Part shown: one piece after another, positions 52,264 through 61,061 of the stretch
Numbering within the stretch: the stretch's first letter is position 1
How the letters are laid out: each line of letters starts with the position of its first letter
Assembly (NCBI GenBank): GCA_965222765.1
Contig: CBDCVG010000053.1
Location: forward strand, 13,294 to 77,293
Direction of reading: 5' to 3'
Origin: Caldora sp965222765
Lineage (GTDB): Bacteria > Cyanobacteriota > Cyanobacteriia > Cyanobacteriales > Coleofasciculaceae
Length of the DNA: 64,000 nucleotides
The notes under the pieces: generated by a model
Databases searched by the model: none
What the model saw: only the letters and a program-made list of their open reading frames with translations
Told to the model about the DNA's origin: nothing
Program-made: the position numbers and the translations under genes

Positions 52264-52291
52264 TGGTAGGGTGGCATTGCCTACCCTACCA
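52264..52291. repeat. hairpin GGTAGGGT / ACCCTACC
   Basis: GGTAGGGTGGCATTGCCTAC then CCTACC, immediately upstream of the minus-strand membrane protein start. Its position is in the leader, so it may be a dispersed repeat or affect expression. Confidence 0.4.
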
Positions 52292-52331
52292 CTTTGCCAG
52301 CCACTGTGAGATCAGGCGATCGCACTTTCTA

Positions 52332-52610
52332 ACTAGTTGTCAATACTATTAATATTGATTGCAATCTTGTCACGATCGCTTCTATCAGTTGACCTATGAC
52401 GAGCAGGTTTGCTATGTCTACGACCAGCATCTCGATTTGGTACAGACTCTCACGTTACAAACAGAGCAAGGCTGGGGTTTGACACATGATGGCAACGCTC
52501 TCATTATCAGCGACGGAACACCGATACTTTCTTTTCTAGATCCTCGCTCTCTGGAAATCAAGAGGACTATTATTCAACTAGTCGTCAATACTATTAATAT
52601 CGATGGCAAT
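52332..52610. repeat. 34-bp direct repeats flanking a gene fragment
   Basis: ACTAGTTGTCAATACTATTA then ATATTGATTGCAAT (52332-52365) and ACTAGTCGTCAATACTATTA then ATATCGATGGCAAT (52577-52610) agree at 31 of 34 positions in the same direction. They bracket the glutaminyl-cyclase fragment. Confidence 0.75.
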
Positions 52611-52640
52611 ATCATCCGGGTTGCTCTGTCCCCCAACTAA
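52359..52640 (+). pseudogene. glutaminyl-peptide cyclotransferase fragment
   Basis: About 90 codons: RFYQLTYDEQVCYVYDQHLD, EQGWGLTHDGNALIISDGTP, SFLDPRSLEIKRT. These match two blades of the five-bladed glutamine cyclotransferase (QC) propeller that forms N-terminal pyroglutamate. The N-terminal third and the end of the propeller are missing, there is no proper start (TTG inside a direct repeat, TGA just upstream), and it runs into the 3' end of the patatin remnant. Confidence 0.65.
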
Positions 52641-53614
52641 TTGTGTCGTTATATTGTTGTTCTTCTTCGTCGAAACTCAATGGATTATAACCAGTGACTT
52701 CCGGCTTGCAATAATAAATATAGTTCGCCAAGCAACCATTGGAATTATATTCCTTGATTTCTTTAATGAACTCTTTCGTGTATTTGTCCATAATATAGTC
52801 CGCACTTATTGTTTCCGCCGCACTTTTCCAGTCTGATTCGTCTATCAGTTTGTAAGCCTCTTCTTCAGCACTGGCAAAATTTGGAGAAATGAAGTAAATT
52901 TTATCAAATTTTTCTTCGTATGCCTCAAAAAAACTCAGAGAATCTCTTGAAAACACCCAAAGTACCGCCATCCCTAAATGTCGCATCCAAGCCGAAGTAA
53001 TGAGTGATTGGGTGTGTGTTATTACCGTCTTTGTAGTAAAGCTTTTGTGCTGGAAAAGTGAGTGGAATAGCGGTAGAGCACATTAACGAAGAAACCAATT
53101 CAAGATTCAGTTGATGCTTCCGAATCTCTTCATAAACATGCTTTATACCTTGAGGAACTTCTTGGGCAACTTTTGAAATATTAGTAAGCCAGCATGTTTT
53201 CAGAGGAACAGATAACTGATCTGCTGTCGTCAGCATTGCACTATCAAATGGCAAGTCTTGGAATGTATGATAGTTTACCTGGTTGGAGATGTTTGTTAAA
53301 AGACTGTGGAGGGGAGAAGTATCGTAAGGAATTGGTGATTCAGGGTCATAGATTTGTTGAGTCGTCAGGGGAAAAAGAATGTTGTTCTTCATCTCATCCC
53401 ATGTGAGAATTGGATTCTTACAAAAAGCGGCGTTTACAACAAAGGTCATTAGTGATCCCGAACTAAGACCACCAATAAATTTTACATCTTCCTGGATATT
53501 CAAGCCTACACCTGGAACACCCGGAATATTGCCAAGCAGTAAGTCCAACATTCCAGCTTCCTGAGCAATGAATGAAGCAGCTCCATTGAACAAAATTGCA
53601 TTTTTTAAAGACAT
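52612..53614 (-). pseudogene. patatin-like phospholipase, frameshifted
   Basis: Start MSLKNAILFNGAASFIAQEA at 53614. The nucleophile elbow is FIGGLSSGSLM (Gly-x-Ser51-x-Gly), with the partner Asp in TFRDGGTLG near 215. The frame stops at a TGA right after the T7 run (A7 on the plus strand at 52927-52933). Removing one T gives FFEAYEEKFDKIYFISPNFA and runs to 52612, restoring about 333 residues. Otherwise intact, so a sequencing slip or a recent mutation is possible. Patatin-like lipases hydrolyse phospholipids and some serve in defence. Confidence 0.8.
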
Positions 53615-53633
53615 TATCTATATCCCCGAATTA

Positions 53634-53647
53634 GGGTTTGCTGAAAA
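53634..53647. repeat. single end of MITE family 2
   Basis: GGGTTTGCTGAAAAAGACTG starts here after TTA. No matching right end is seen within 300 bp, so it is a solo end left of the patatin start. Confidence 0.5.
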
Positions 53648-53774
53648 AGACTGATACCTTAATCACTCAAGGTTTTGAGAAATATAGTAAATCACCGCAA
53701 GCCTTGCTCCGTTATCTCTCTAACTAAATTCTTAATTTACAAAGTCTTCAAATGTCAATATTCTGCTGTTAATG

Positions 53775-53810
53775 TATTAACTTATTAACTTATTAACTTA
53801 TTAACTTATT
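53775..53810. repeat. octanucleotide repeat TATTAACT x4
   Basis: Four or more TATTAACT units in an AT-rich gene-free stretch (53615-53915). It is the only 8-bp array in the window; the others are heptamers. Confidence 0.75.
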
Positions 53811-53915
53811 AGATTGACAAAAATAATTATATATGCATATTCTGCAGCTCATTGGGTAATTAGGAAACTAAAGACATTAACTTTATGTATTTTATTAATC
53901 TCTGACTACTTATCA

Positions 53916-55508
53916 CTATTGCTTCTTACCTTTTAAGATATATAGATAGTACTTTTCATCGTGAATAAAGCTATTGGTAAATTCAGCTACAGGAGAGATG
54001 CTCATATCAGCTCTTGAGCTATCCAGCTCATAGTTGAGGATTAACAGAATATCCGTCTGCCTTTGTTGAATCAGTTGACTAACCTGTTCTAATACTATTG
54101 TCGAATTGACTTCTGTTCTTTGGTGATTGAAGAGGACAAAACTACCCAAACTCTTAGTCTCTGGATAATAAATCTGACGCTGAAGATAACCAGAGATTGG
54201 TGAAACTCTAGCATCTTGGCTGCCAACGATAAACATCTTGTCTAAGTTCTGAGTTTGAATAAACCGGGCAGTTTCTCGGCTGGCAGAGTAAGGTACAAAT
54301 AAGTCGCGACTGAAGGCAACCATGCCTGTAGCTACTTGAGCAACTAAAATGAGCATAATTAAACGATTTTTGTACTTGGCAACCCAATCAAACCAATTAG
54401 TAGTAGCTTGTTGTACTGAATCAGGTAAATTGCTCAGAGGTTGAATCAATAAGTCAGACTTAGGATAGTAACTAGCAATCCATAAAGCGGTAATCAACAC
54501 TATATATAGATGTCCATAATGCCTAGCTGAACCAAGAAATTTGGCATAGGTAAATAGTAGGATTTCCAAGGAGCCAAAGCTGTAAAAGAACCAAGCAACC
54601 GGTTTTTGCAGAAAAATAGTTGAAACAAACAGCAGTAAGACTAAAGAAAAGATAGCAAAGATGATTATATCTAGGTACTTGGAGTCAGCAGGAGTGATTA
54701 TTGGCAGATAACTACTCCACACTCTAGTTAGGGCTGTTGCTAGATGTCTGGGGTCAAATTGCAACCGCCACAAACTCAGTCCACCTTGTAAGGTACTATC
54801 CGCAGGAGGGAGTATTTGTGCTATTGAGCTCAGAATGCCTAGTAAAAAGATAGTGAGACTACTGATGATATTAATCTTAGTAGCAGCGGAAGTATAACCA
54901 ATCCTTCGACCTAGAATATATTCAAAAATTAAGGTTACCCCTAAAGCTGTAGCAATAAACAGGCAGTAGGCATTGGCATTTGCCATCAGCAACAAAATTG
55001 TTGCCAAAACTAGGTAACTCTTTTGCCTTTGCTCAAACAAGGCACAGAAGGTAAAAACGAGCAAGATACCGATGGCATAGTTGCGACTGATAAGTAGATA
55101 TTCATAAATTGGTAAATAACCAAAAACAAATAAGATTTTCTGTAATTTAGTAAAAGGTGAGTATTTAACTAATAGAGAAACAAAGCCAGTGGCAAGCAAC
55201 AGATGAAAAACTTGCATCATCACTGGATTGTCAGTAAATTGATTCAACCAGGCTAGGGAAATGTACCACAATCCAGGATGTCCTTCATATTTAAGATTGT
55301 TAAATAGCTCTAAGAGTGAGTTACTGTCTCTAACTAACAGCCAGACATTGAGTTCATCTCGCCACATGGCATGGTTAAGAATACCAACTAACCCTAGACA
55401 GAAATATATTAGAATTAGTACTAAGATGAACTTTTGATTGTTAGCGGATATTGTACTGATTTTTTTTTCAGCTGTGATTTTGGGAGACACCATTGCAGTA
55501 TTTGTCAA
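53916..55508 (-). CDS. multi-span membrane protein, GT-C-like (paralogue 2)
   Basis: 530 residues with the same fold as 50689-52254: GILNHAMWRDELNVWLLVRD, YEGHPGLWYISLAWLNQFTD, FVFGYLPIYEYLLISRNYAI, and C-terminal KMFIVGSQDARVSPISGYLQ and LLILNYELDSSRADMS. About ten spans. The two genes probably arose by duplication; between them now lie broken patatin and QC genes and repeats. A role in surface-sugar transfer is inferred from layout and from the GT39 gene next door; both are untested. Confidence 0.7.
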   Translation of the reverse strand: MTNTAMVSPKITAEKKISTISANNQKFILVLILIYFCLGLVGILNHAMWRDELNVWLLVRDSNSLLELFNNLKYEGHPGLWYISLAWLNQFTDNPVMMQVFHLLLATGFVSLLVKYSPFTKLQKILFVFGYLPIYEYLLISRNYAIGILLVFTFCALFEQRQKSYLVLATILLLMANANAYCLFIATALGVTLIFEYILGRRIGYTSAATKINIISSLTIFLLGILSSIAQILPPADSTLQGGLSLWRLQFDPRHLATALTRVWSSYLPIITPADSKYLDIIIFAIFSLVLLLFVSTIFLQKPVAWFFYSFGSLEILLFTYAKFLGSARHYGHLYIVLITALWIASYYPKSDLLIQPLSNLPDSVQQATTNWFDWVAKYKNRLIMLILVAQVATGMVAFSRDLFVPYSASRETARFIQTQNLDKMFIVGSQDARVSPISGYLQRQIYYPETKSLGSFVLFNHQRTEVNSTIVLEQVSQLIQQRQTDILLILNYELDSSRADMSISPVAEFTNSFIHDEKYYLYILKGKKQ

Positions 55509-55557
55509 GAGGCAAGGGGCAAGGGAGCAAGGAATAGAGAACAGAAGAATAAATTAT

Positions 55558-55622
55558 CAATTAGCAATTAGCAATTATCAATTATCAATTATCAATTATC
55601 AATTATCAATTATCAATTATCA
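55558..55622. repeat. heptanucleotide repeat TTATCAA
   Basis: About eight units of TTATCAA or TTAGCAA ending 5 bp before the start codon of the GT39-type gene. Confidence 0.85.
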
Positions 55623-55627
55623 AGGTG

Positions 55628-57190
55628 ATGGGTAAATTAGCACTAACCTTCAATCGCTCCCCTACAAGAGAATTATCCTGGTTCTTAGGTTTGTTAATAG
55701 CAGCCCTTTTCCTGTGGTGCGTTTTTCTGGGAAACTTACCTTTACGAGACTGGGATGAAGGGTACTACGCCATTGTTTCTAGGGATATGTACCGCAGTGG
55801 TAACTGGCTTTATCCCACTTATCTAGGACAACCTTTTCTCCTCAAACCACCATTGATGTATTGGTTAGTGGCTCTTAGCTACCATCTTGGAGGTGTCCAC
55901 GAATTTACCACACGCTTGCCCCTAGCCCTAGTCTCCGCTGCCGGAGTTCCCTTACTTTACCTGTTGGGAAGAGAAATTTTTCCTCATCGCCTACCCTCAC
56001 TGTTTGCAGCTTTAGTTTACTTAACACTGCTACCTGTGGTGCGTCACACTCGTCTAGCCATGCTGGATGGTACGATTATTACTCTGTTGCTACTGTTATT
56101 GCTCTGTTTACTTAGAACCCGTTGGGATCGACGTTGGGCTGTTGGTATTGGTATTTGCTTAGGGCTGATTGCTCTGACTAAAGGAATAATTGTACTATTA
56201 TTAGGAGCGATCGCAGCAGCATTTACCCTAGCTAATCGACAACTGACAATATTGAAGAACTTGTATTTTTGGCTAGGCTTACTTATAGGTAGCGTACCTG
56301 TCTTTGGTTGGTATTATGCTCAGTGGCAACATTATGGAGAAGTCTTTTTACAGGTACATTTCCAGGCTCAAGGTTTTGATCGCGTCTCTCAAGCTGTCTG
56401 GGGCAATAGTGGACCCTATTGGTATTATCTCATAGAGCTACTCAAATATAGTTGGCCTTGGTTGTTGTTTTTACCTGGGGGATTGTATTTAACTTGGAAG
56501 AAACGTAATACTCCCTGGGGGATGCTAGTACTGCTAGGTACTCTCATCTATCTGGGAGCCATTTCGGTAATGCAAACCAAACTGCCCTGGTATATTATGC
56601 CCTTGTATCCTTTTTTTGCCCTGGCAGTAGGAGCTCAACTTGCGGATTTTTGGGAAAACTCCCGCCGTTATCCGGGAATAATAGCAGGTATCTTGAGCTT
56701 GTTCTGTGCTGCTAGTTTAGGGGGTTTAGCTTACCTTTACTTGGTAGAACGGCAACCAATATTAATTATCATGGGTGTGGTGGTAGCGCTGATGATGGGT
56801 TTAGCGGCTTGGCTAGTAACTCAGCATAACCGAAGATTTATACCTATATTATTTGTCGGGATGTACTTAGCCTTGGGATTGTTGATGAGTTCTCAATCCT
56901 GGATTTGGGAGTTAAATGAAGCCTTCCCCGTTAAACCAGTCGCGGCTTTGATTCGGGAGAAGGCGAAGCCAGGGGTAGCTGTTTATACCTCTTTTGCCTA
57001 TGGGCGTCCGAGTTTAGATTTCTATAGCGATCGCCAAATAATTCCCCAAAATCTTACAGCTCTGCAACAGTTGTGGTCAACTCAAACTTACCTGTTATTA
57101 GATCAACCAACCTTAAATACGTTAGAGTTACCCAATAGCATTTCTCTGGGTACTGCCGAAGGTTTTACTCTAGTTGCACCAAAGCAGTGA
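55628..57190 (+). CDS. GT39/ArnT-like membrane glycosyltransferase
   Basis: 520 residues; ATG 55628 chosen (a GTG directly upstream is also possible). The N-terminal loop has RDWDEGYYAIVSRDMYRSGN followed by LGQPFLLKPPLMYWLVALSY, the catalytic acidic motif of ArnT/PMT family (GT83/GT39) enzymes, which transfer sugars from polyprenyl-phosphate donors. About eleven hydrophobic spans and a small C-terminal domain (YTSFAYGRPSLDFYSDRQII) are visible. Likely substrates are lipids or envelope glycans. The nearest co-directional gene is the DUF928 remnant at 57710. Confidence 0.88.
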   Translation: MGKLALTFNRSPTRELSWFLGLLIAALFLWCVFLGNLPLRDWDEGYYAIVSRDMYRSGNWLYPTYLGQPFLLKPPLMYWLVALSYHLGGVHEFTTRLPLALVSAAGVPLLYLLGREIFPHRLPSLFAALVYLTLLPVVRHTRLAMLDGTIITLLLLLLLCLLRTRWDRRWAVGIGICLGLIALTKGIIVLLLGAIAAAFTLANRQLTILKNLYFWLGLLIGSVPVFGWYYAQWQHYGEVFLQVHFQAQGFDRVSQAVWGNSGPYWYYLIELLKYSWPWLLFLPGGLYLTWKKRNTPWGMLVLLGTLIYLGAISVMQTKLPWYIMPLYPFFALAVGAQLADFWENSRRYPGIIAGILSLFCAASLGGLAYLYLVERQPILIIMGVVVALMMGLAAWLVTQHNRRFIPILFVGMYLALGLLMSSQSWIWELNEAFPVKPVAALIREKAKPGVAVYTSFAYGRPSLDFYSDRQIIPQNLTALQQLWSTQTYLLLDQPTLNTLELPNSISLGTAEGFTLVAPKQ

Positions 57191-57222
57191 ATTTAGAATT
57201 TAGAATTTAGAATTTAGAATTG
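57191..57222. repeat. heptanucleotide repeat ATTTAGA
   Basis: Four units of ATTTAGA begin immediately after the glycosyltransferase stop codon. Confidence 0.85.
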
Positions 57223-57542
57223 GGAATTATCGAAATGTTAACTTTTGTAACTATATACATAACCTCGGAAGCTAGAGCAGAGAAATTTACTAGGAAGTGA
57301 TGGAACACCCACCTTTTTCATACTATTTTTCTGGCAAAAATGACTGAGTTAAGCAATTAAGATGTATCTGAAAGGTAAAAGGGTAACCGCACCGATTATC
57401 AAAACTTTCTCATTCCCCTCTCTGACAGGGTCAAGGAACATAAGCCATCCAGCTGATGTCTAAAATAATAAATACTACCTTAGACGAAATTTACAGTAAA
57501 ATGTCTACTCTTACAACGCTTTTTGTCCATCATTTTTAACTA
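57223..57542. other. gene-free 320-bp spacer
   Basis: I see no gene, promoter or notable repeat. Base composition is AT-rich, ending at a MITE family 2 copy. Confidence 0.5.
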
Positions 57543-57654
57543 GGGTTTACTTCATGAGTCTGAAAGTAATACCAGACGCTGCTTTCAATCATTACTCATT
57601 ACTCATTACTCATTACTTCAAAACCCGAATCAATGGACTCGATCAGGCAAACCC
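57543..57654. mobile_element. MITE family 2, 112-bp copy
   Basis: Ends GGGTTTACTTCATGAGTC and (reverse) GGGTTTGCCTGATCGAGTCC. It contains CATTACTCATTACTTCAAAA, which matches the reverse of the interior of the 45304 copy, including the same TGAGTAA heptamers. Flanks are TAACTA and TAGGTA, so the target duplication is not exact. Confidence 0.75.
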
Positions 57655-57709
57655 TAGGTACATAGGTGTCACAGAGTTACTTAATTTACTAAAACCAGAC
57701 ATTTGTATT

Positions 57710-58643
57710 ATGAGTTTATCAAAATCTTTTCAGTTTATCGGAACCTTGGTTGGTGTACTCTCTCCAGCATTGGTAACTTTTGCTAGCTTACCGCCACAAC
57801 TACCAGATCAATCTGAATCAAAGTGGGAAGTCAGCCTTAAATTCCCGGATGAAACCCGGGAAAGAGAACGTATCAGTTCTTCAGGAGGAGGAGGTTCCCG
57901 TTCGATTAATGAGGTAGTTTCTTGTGTTGAAGCTGGTGAAACGCCTTTGAAAACTTCTCTCAAGGCTGTGATGCCGACAACGGATTTGAGTAGAACAATT
58001 GCTGACAATCCCAGTTTGTTTGTTTATGTACCCAAAACTACTGCTGAATTTGCAACATTTATTGTCAGGGATAAGAATGGGGAGGAAGTTTACCGTTCAG
58101 AATTTTTACCACCTGAAAACTGCTGGTATAGTTAAACTTTCTATTGCCGAAACTTTCTCTCTGGAGATTGATCAAAAATATAAATGGGAACTCACACTGA
58201 TGTGTAACCCAAGAAATTATTTTGCTGAGGAAAATAAATATGTTGAGGGACTTTTCCTACGTACCTCACTGAATACTGAGCAACAGAAACAGTTGGATTG
58301 TGTCAAACAAACTAGAGATTTACAGAATCTGTTAGAATTCCCAGAACAAAGGAATAGCTTTTCTTGTGCCACACAAGCTCCAGGTTTGCAGAATTTGTTA
58401 AATACGGTGAGACAATCCCCAAAACAAAAAGAGCTCTTAGATAGCTTGAAAGAGTCTCCGGAAGAGGCGAAACTTTATGTTGAAGCTTTAGTATATGCTA
58501 ATGCTAAGATTTGGCATGAAACCATAGATAACATGGCTCAGTTACGTACAGCTTATCCTGCGGAATGGCAAGAACTTTTAGCATCAGTGGGGTTAGAAGA
58601 TTTTGCTGAAGAAAAATTATTTGATTGCTGCACAGCTGACTAG
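57710..58643 (+). pseudogene. DUF928 secreted protein, frameshifted
   Basis: From ATG 57710 (MSLSKSFQFIGTLVGVLSPA, signal peptide). DUF928 features: SGGGGSRSINEVVSCVEAGE, NPSLFVYVPKTTAEFATFIV, NGEEVYRSEF. The frame ends at 58135. A T5 run at 58103-58107 with one T too many explains the break; the other frame continues YHLKTAGIVKLSIAETFSLE, YKWELTLMCNP and a repeated helical tail (KQTRDLQNLLEFPEQ, TQAPGLQNLLNTVRQ). Restored length is near 310 residues. It sits just upstream of a CHASE2 gene, the usual neighbour of DUF928. Confidence 0.85.
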
Positions 58644-58751
58644 TACCGCTGCGCGGAATTAAGAATTAAGAATTAAGAATTAAGAATGCTGATAGAGTAA
58701 GGATTCTATCGCTCTCTCTCTTGGTAGGTTATTTGCGCCGCGCTGCACTAG
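58640..58751. repeat. MITE family 3 copy (inverted)
   Basis: From CTAGTACCGCTGCGCGGAAT to CGCCGCGCTGCACTAG, with AATTAAG heptamers and AAGGATTCTATCGCTC inside. It lies between the DUF928 remnant and the CHASE2 gene and provides the stop region of the former. Confidence 0.8.
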
Positions 58752-58786
58752 TAAATTTACTTCTGCTTTCCTTAAGGTACAGCTTT

Positions 58787-61030
58787 ATGTGGGCAAGGTT
58801 AAAAAAGTTTCTTTGGCAATGGCGTATTGTGGGGTTAACAATTCCTAGTATTACGGGATTGGTAATCTTGCTACGCCTTACTGGTTTTTTGCAGCTCTGG
58901 GAGTGGGCAGTTTTTGATTTATACATGCGTTTGCCACCCCCAGAATCAACGGATAAGCGGGTTGTGATTGTTGGTATTAACGAAGCCGACGTGCAAAGCC
59001 TGGAAAATGCCAACATTTCTGATCAAGTCTATGCTAAATTACTCAACAAACTAAAAGCTCAGCAACCAAGGGCAATTGGTTTAGATATTTATCGAGAATT
59101 TGCTGTAGAACCAGGTTATGAGCAACTAGTAGAGGTTTTTGAATCGACTCCCTATTTAGTTGGTATCCAGAAAGTAGCAGGGGAACCAGGGCGTGATACC
59201 GTTGCGCCGCCACCAGCACTCAAAGCTTTGGGGCAAGTGGGAGCTAATGACTTAGTCTTTGATGCAGATAATAAAGTAAGGCGTGGCTTACTCTACTTGA
59301 CTACTGCAGATGGGGAAAGAGTCTATAGCTTGAGTTTTTATCTGGCTTTGCTGTATCTCGATGCAATCGGCATTACCGTCGAAACAATTGACGAATATAA
59401 AATTAGCTTGGGCAAGGCAATATTTGCCCCCCTAGAAGCTAATGACGGTGGCTACGTGCGCACTGATGCTGGTGACTACCAAATTTTATTGAATTATCGG
59501 GGAGTGAACAAACACTTTCAAACCGTTTCAATGACAGAGGTTCTCGAAGACAAATTACCTCCAGATTGGGGACGCGATCGCATTATATTAATTGGTAAGG
59601 TAGGAGTAAGCTTCAATGATTTATTTTTTACTCCCTATAGTGGTGGATTGCTTGGCCTTTCAGAACCTATGTCTGGGGTAGAAGTTCACGCCAATCTCAC
59701 TAGTCAGATTATCAGTGCTGCAATTGATAATCGTCCTTTAATTCAAACTTGGTCCGAGCCATGGGAATGGTTGTGGATTTTTTTCTGGTCTGGAGTAGGT
59801 GCTACTCTAACTTGGAAATTTCGCTATTTGGGTAATAAGAAATCCAACACGATCAGGAAGAGAGCCAGTTTAATTATAGCAGGAGGTGCTTTACTAGGCT
59901 GCACCTATGGAGCTTTTTTACAGGGGTGGTGGATACCAATAGTACCACCCTTTTTAGCCTTAGGAGGATCTGCGATCGCAGTTACAGCTTATCTTGCCCG
60001 TAGTGCTGGAGATATTCGTAAGACTTTTGGGCGTTATCTTACTGATGAAATAGTAGCCAAGCTGCTAGAAAATCCTCAAGGATTATCCCTCGGTGGCGAG
60101 AGGCGAAAAATTACCATCTTAGTTTCTGATTTACGAGGGTTCACCAGTCTTTCAGAACGATTACCCCCTGAAGAAGTGGTGAAAATCCTCAACTTCTATT
60201 TGGGATATATGGCAGATGTGATTACCTCCTACCGAGGAACTATTGATGAGTTTATGGGGGATGGGATTTTAGTTTTCTTTGGTGCCCCCACAGTGAGAGA
60301 AAACGATGCTGAGCGAGCAGTTGCTTGTGCAGTTGCCATGCAGTTAGCAATGGAACCAGTCAACGCCAAAATGAAAGAGTTAGACTTGCCTCAACTAGAA
60401 ATGGGTATTGGCATTAATACTGGCGAAATTGTCGTAGGAAATATCGGTTCAGAGAAACGTACCAAATACGGTGTAGTTGGCAGACAGATGAACCTAACTT
60501 ATCGCATTGAATCCTATACTATTGGCGGTCAAATTCTCATTTCAGAGCATACCTTAAAAGCACTCAAGCAGCCTTTAAAGATTAACGGCGAAAAAGAAGT
60601 ACTACCAAAAGGAGTAAAACAACCCATTACTATCTACGATGTTGGTGGTATCGCTGGAGAATACAACCTCTTTTTGACTCAGGCAGAAGAAGAATTTTTA
60701 GCTATTGCAGAACCCATTGCTATCCAATATATAGTGCTGGAAGGTAAGCACATGGGGGATAGATTATTTAGAGGAAATTTAGTTAAGCTCTCAGCCAAGG
60801 GAGCTGTCATTGACTTGGAGAATGCACAGCAGGAAGTACCTACTGGATTGAGTAATATCAAGCTCAATTTATTAAGCCAGGAAAATCCTGAACAAGCCAG
60901 TGAAGATATTTATGCCAAAGTTTTGGAACAACCAACAGACTCTGGTTATTTTTGTATCCATTTCACCGCTACCCCTCCAGAGGAAAAGGCTAGGCTTGAC
61001 AGTCTTTATCAGTTAGGTGTTAGGTGTTAG
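58787..61030 (+). CDS. CHASE2-adenylate cyclase-PilZ protein
   Basis: 747 residues from ATG 58787; an earlier GTG lies inside a MITE and is rejected. Span 1 (IPSITGLVILLRLTGFLQLW), then CHASE2, an extracytoplasmic sensor (about 45-325: RVVIVGINEADVQSLENAN, RAIGLDIYREFAVEPGYEQL), three spans (330-410), class III cyclase with metal Asp448 (LVSDLRGFTSL) and Asp492 (FMGDGILVFFGAP), and a C-terminal PilZ-like domain (RLFRGNLVKLSAKGAVIDL) that may bind c-di-GMP. It probably joins cAMP and c-di-GMP signals to an envelope stimulus. The upstream DUF928 gene may be its extracytoplasmic partner. Confidence 0.93.
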   Translation: MWARLKKFLWQWRIVGLTIPSITGLVILLRLTGFLQLWEWAVFDLYMRLPPPESTDKRVVIVGINEADVQSLENANISDQVYAKLLNKLKAQQPRAIGLDIYREFAVEPGYEQLVEVFESTPYLVGIQKVAGEPGRDTVAPPPALKALGQVGANDLVFDADNKVRRGLLYLTTADGERVYSLSFYLALLYLDAIGITVETIDEYKISLGKAIFAPLEANDGGYVRTDAGDYQILLNYRGVNKHFQTVSMTEVLEDKLPPDWGRDRIILIGKVGVSFNDLFFTPYSGGLLGLSEPMSGVEVHANLTSQIISAAIDNRPLIQTWSEPWEWLWIFFWSGVGATLTWKFRYLGNKKSNTIRKRASLIIAGGALLGCTYGAFLQGWWIPIVPPFLALGGSAIAVTAYLARSAGDIRKTFGRYLTDEIVAKLLENPQGLSLGGERRKITILVSDLRGFTSLSERLPPEEVVKILNFYLGYMADVITSYRGTIDEFMGDGILVFFGAPTVRENDAERAVACAVAMQLAMEPVNAKMKELDLPQLEMGIGINTGEIVVGNIGSEKRTKYGVVGRQMNLTYRIESYTIGGQILISEHTLKALKQPLKINGEKEVLPKGVKQPITIYDVGGIAGEYNLFLTQAEEEFLAIAEPIAIQYIVLEGKHMGDRLFRGNLVKLSAKGAVIDLENAQQEVPTGLSNIKLNLLSQENPEQASEDIYAKVLEQPTDSGYFCIHFTATPPEEKARLDSLYQLGVRC

Positions 61031-61061
61031 GTGTTAGGTGTTAGGTGTTAGGTGTTAGGTG
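61012..61061. repeat. heptanucleotide repeat TTAGGTG x7
   Basis: Seven TTAGGTG units cover the last five codons and stop of the CHASE2 gene and the start codon of the EamA gene. Because 7 is not divisible by 3, the repeat gives a TAG in every frame within 21 bp. Confidence 0.9.

Noticed and set aside
57554..57709. N-terminal extension of the DUF928 remnant
   Set aside because: It is inside a MITE; the signal peptide starts at 57710.
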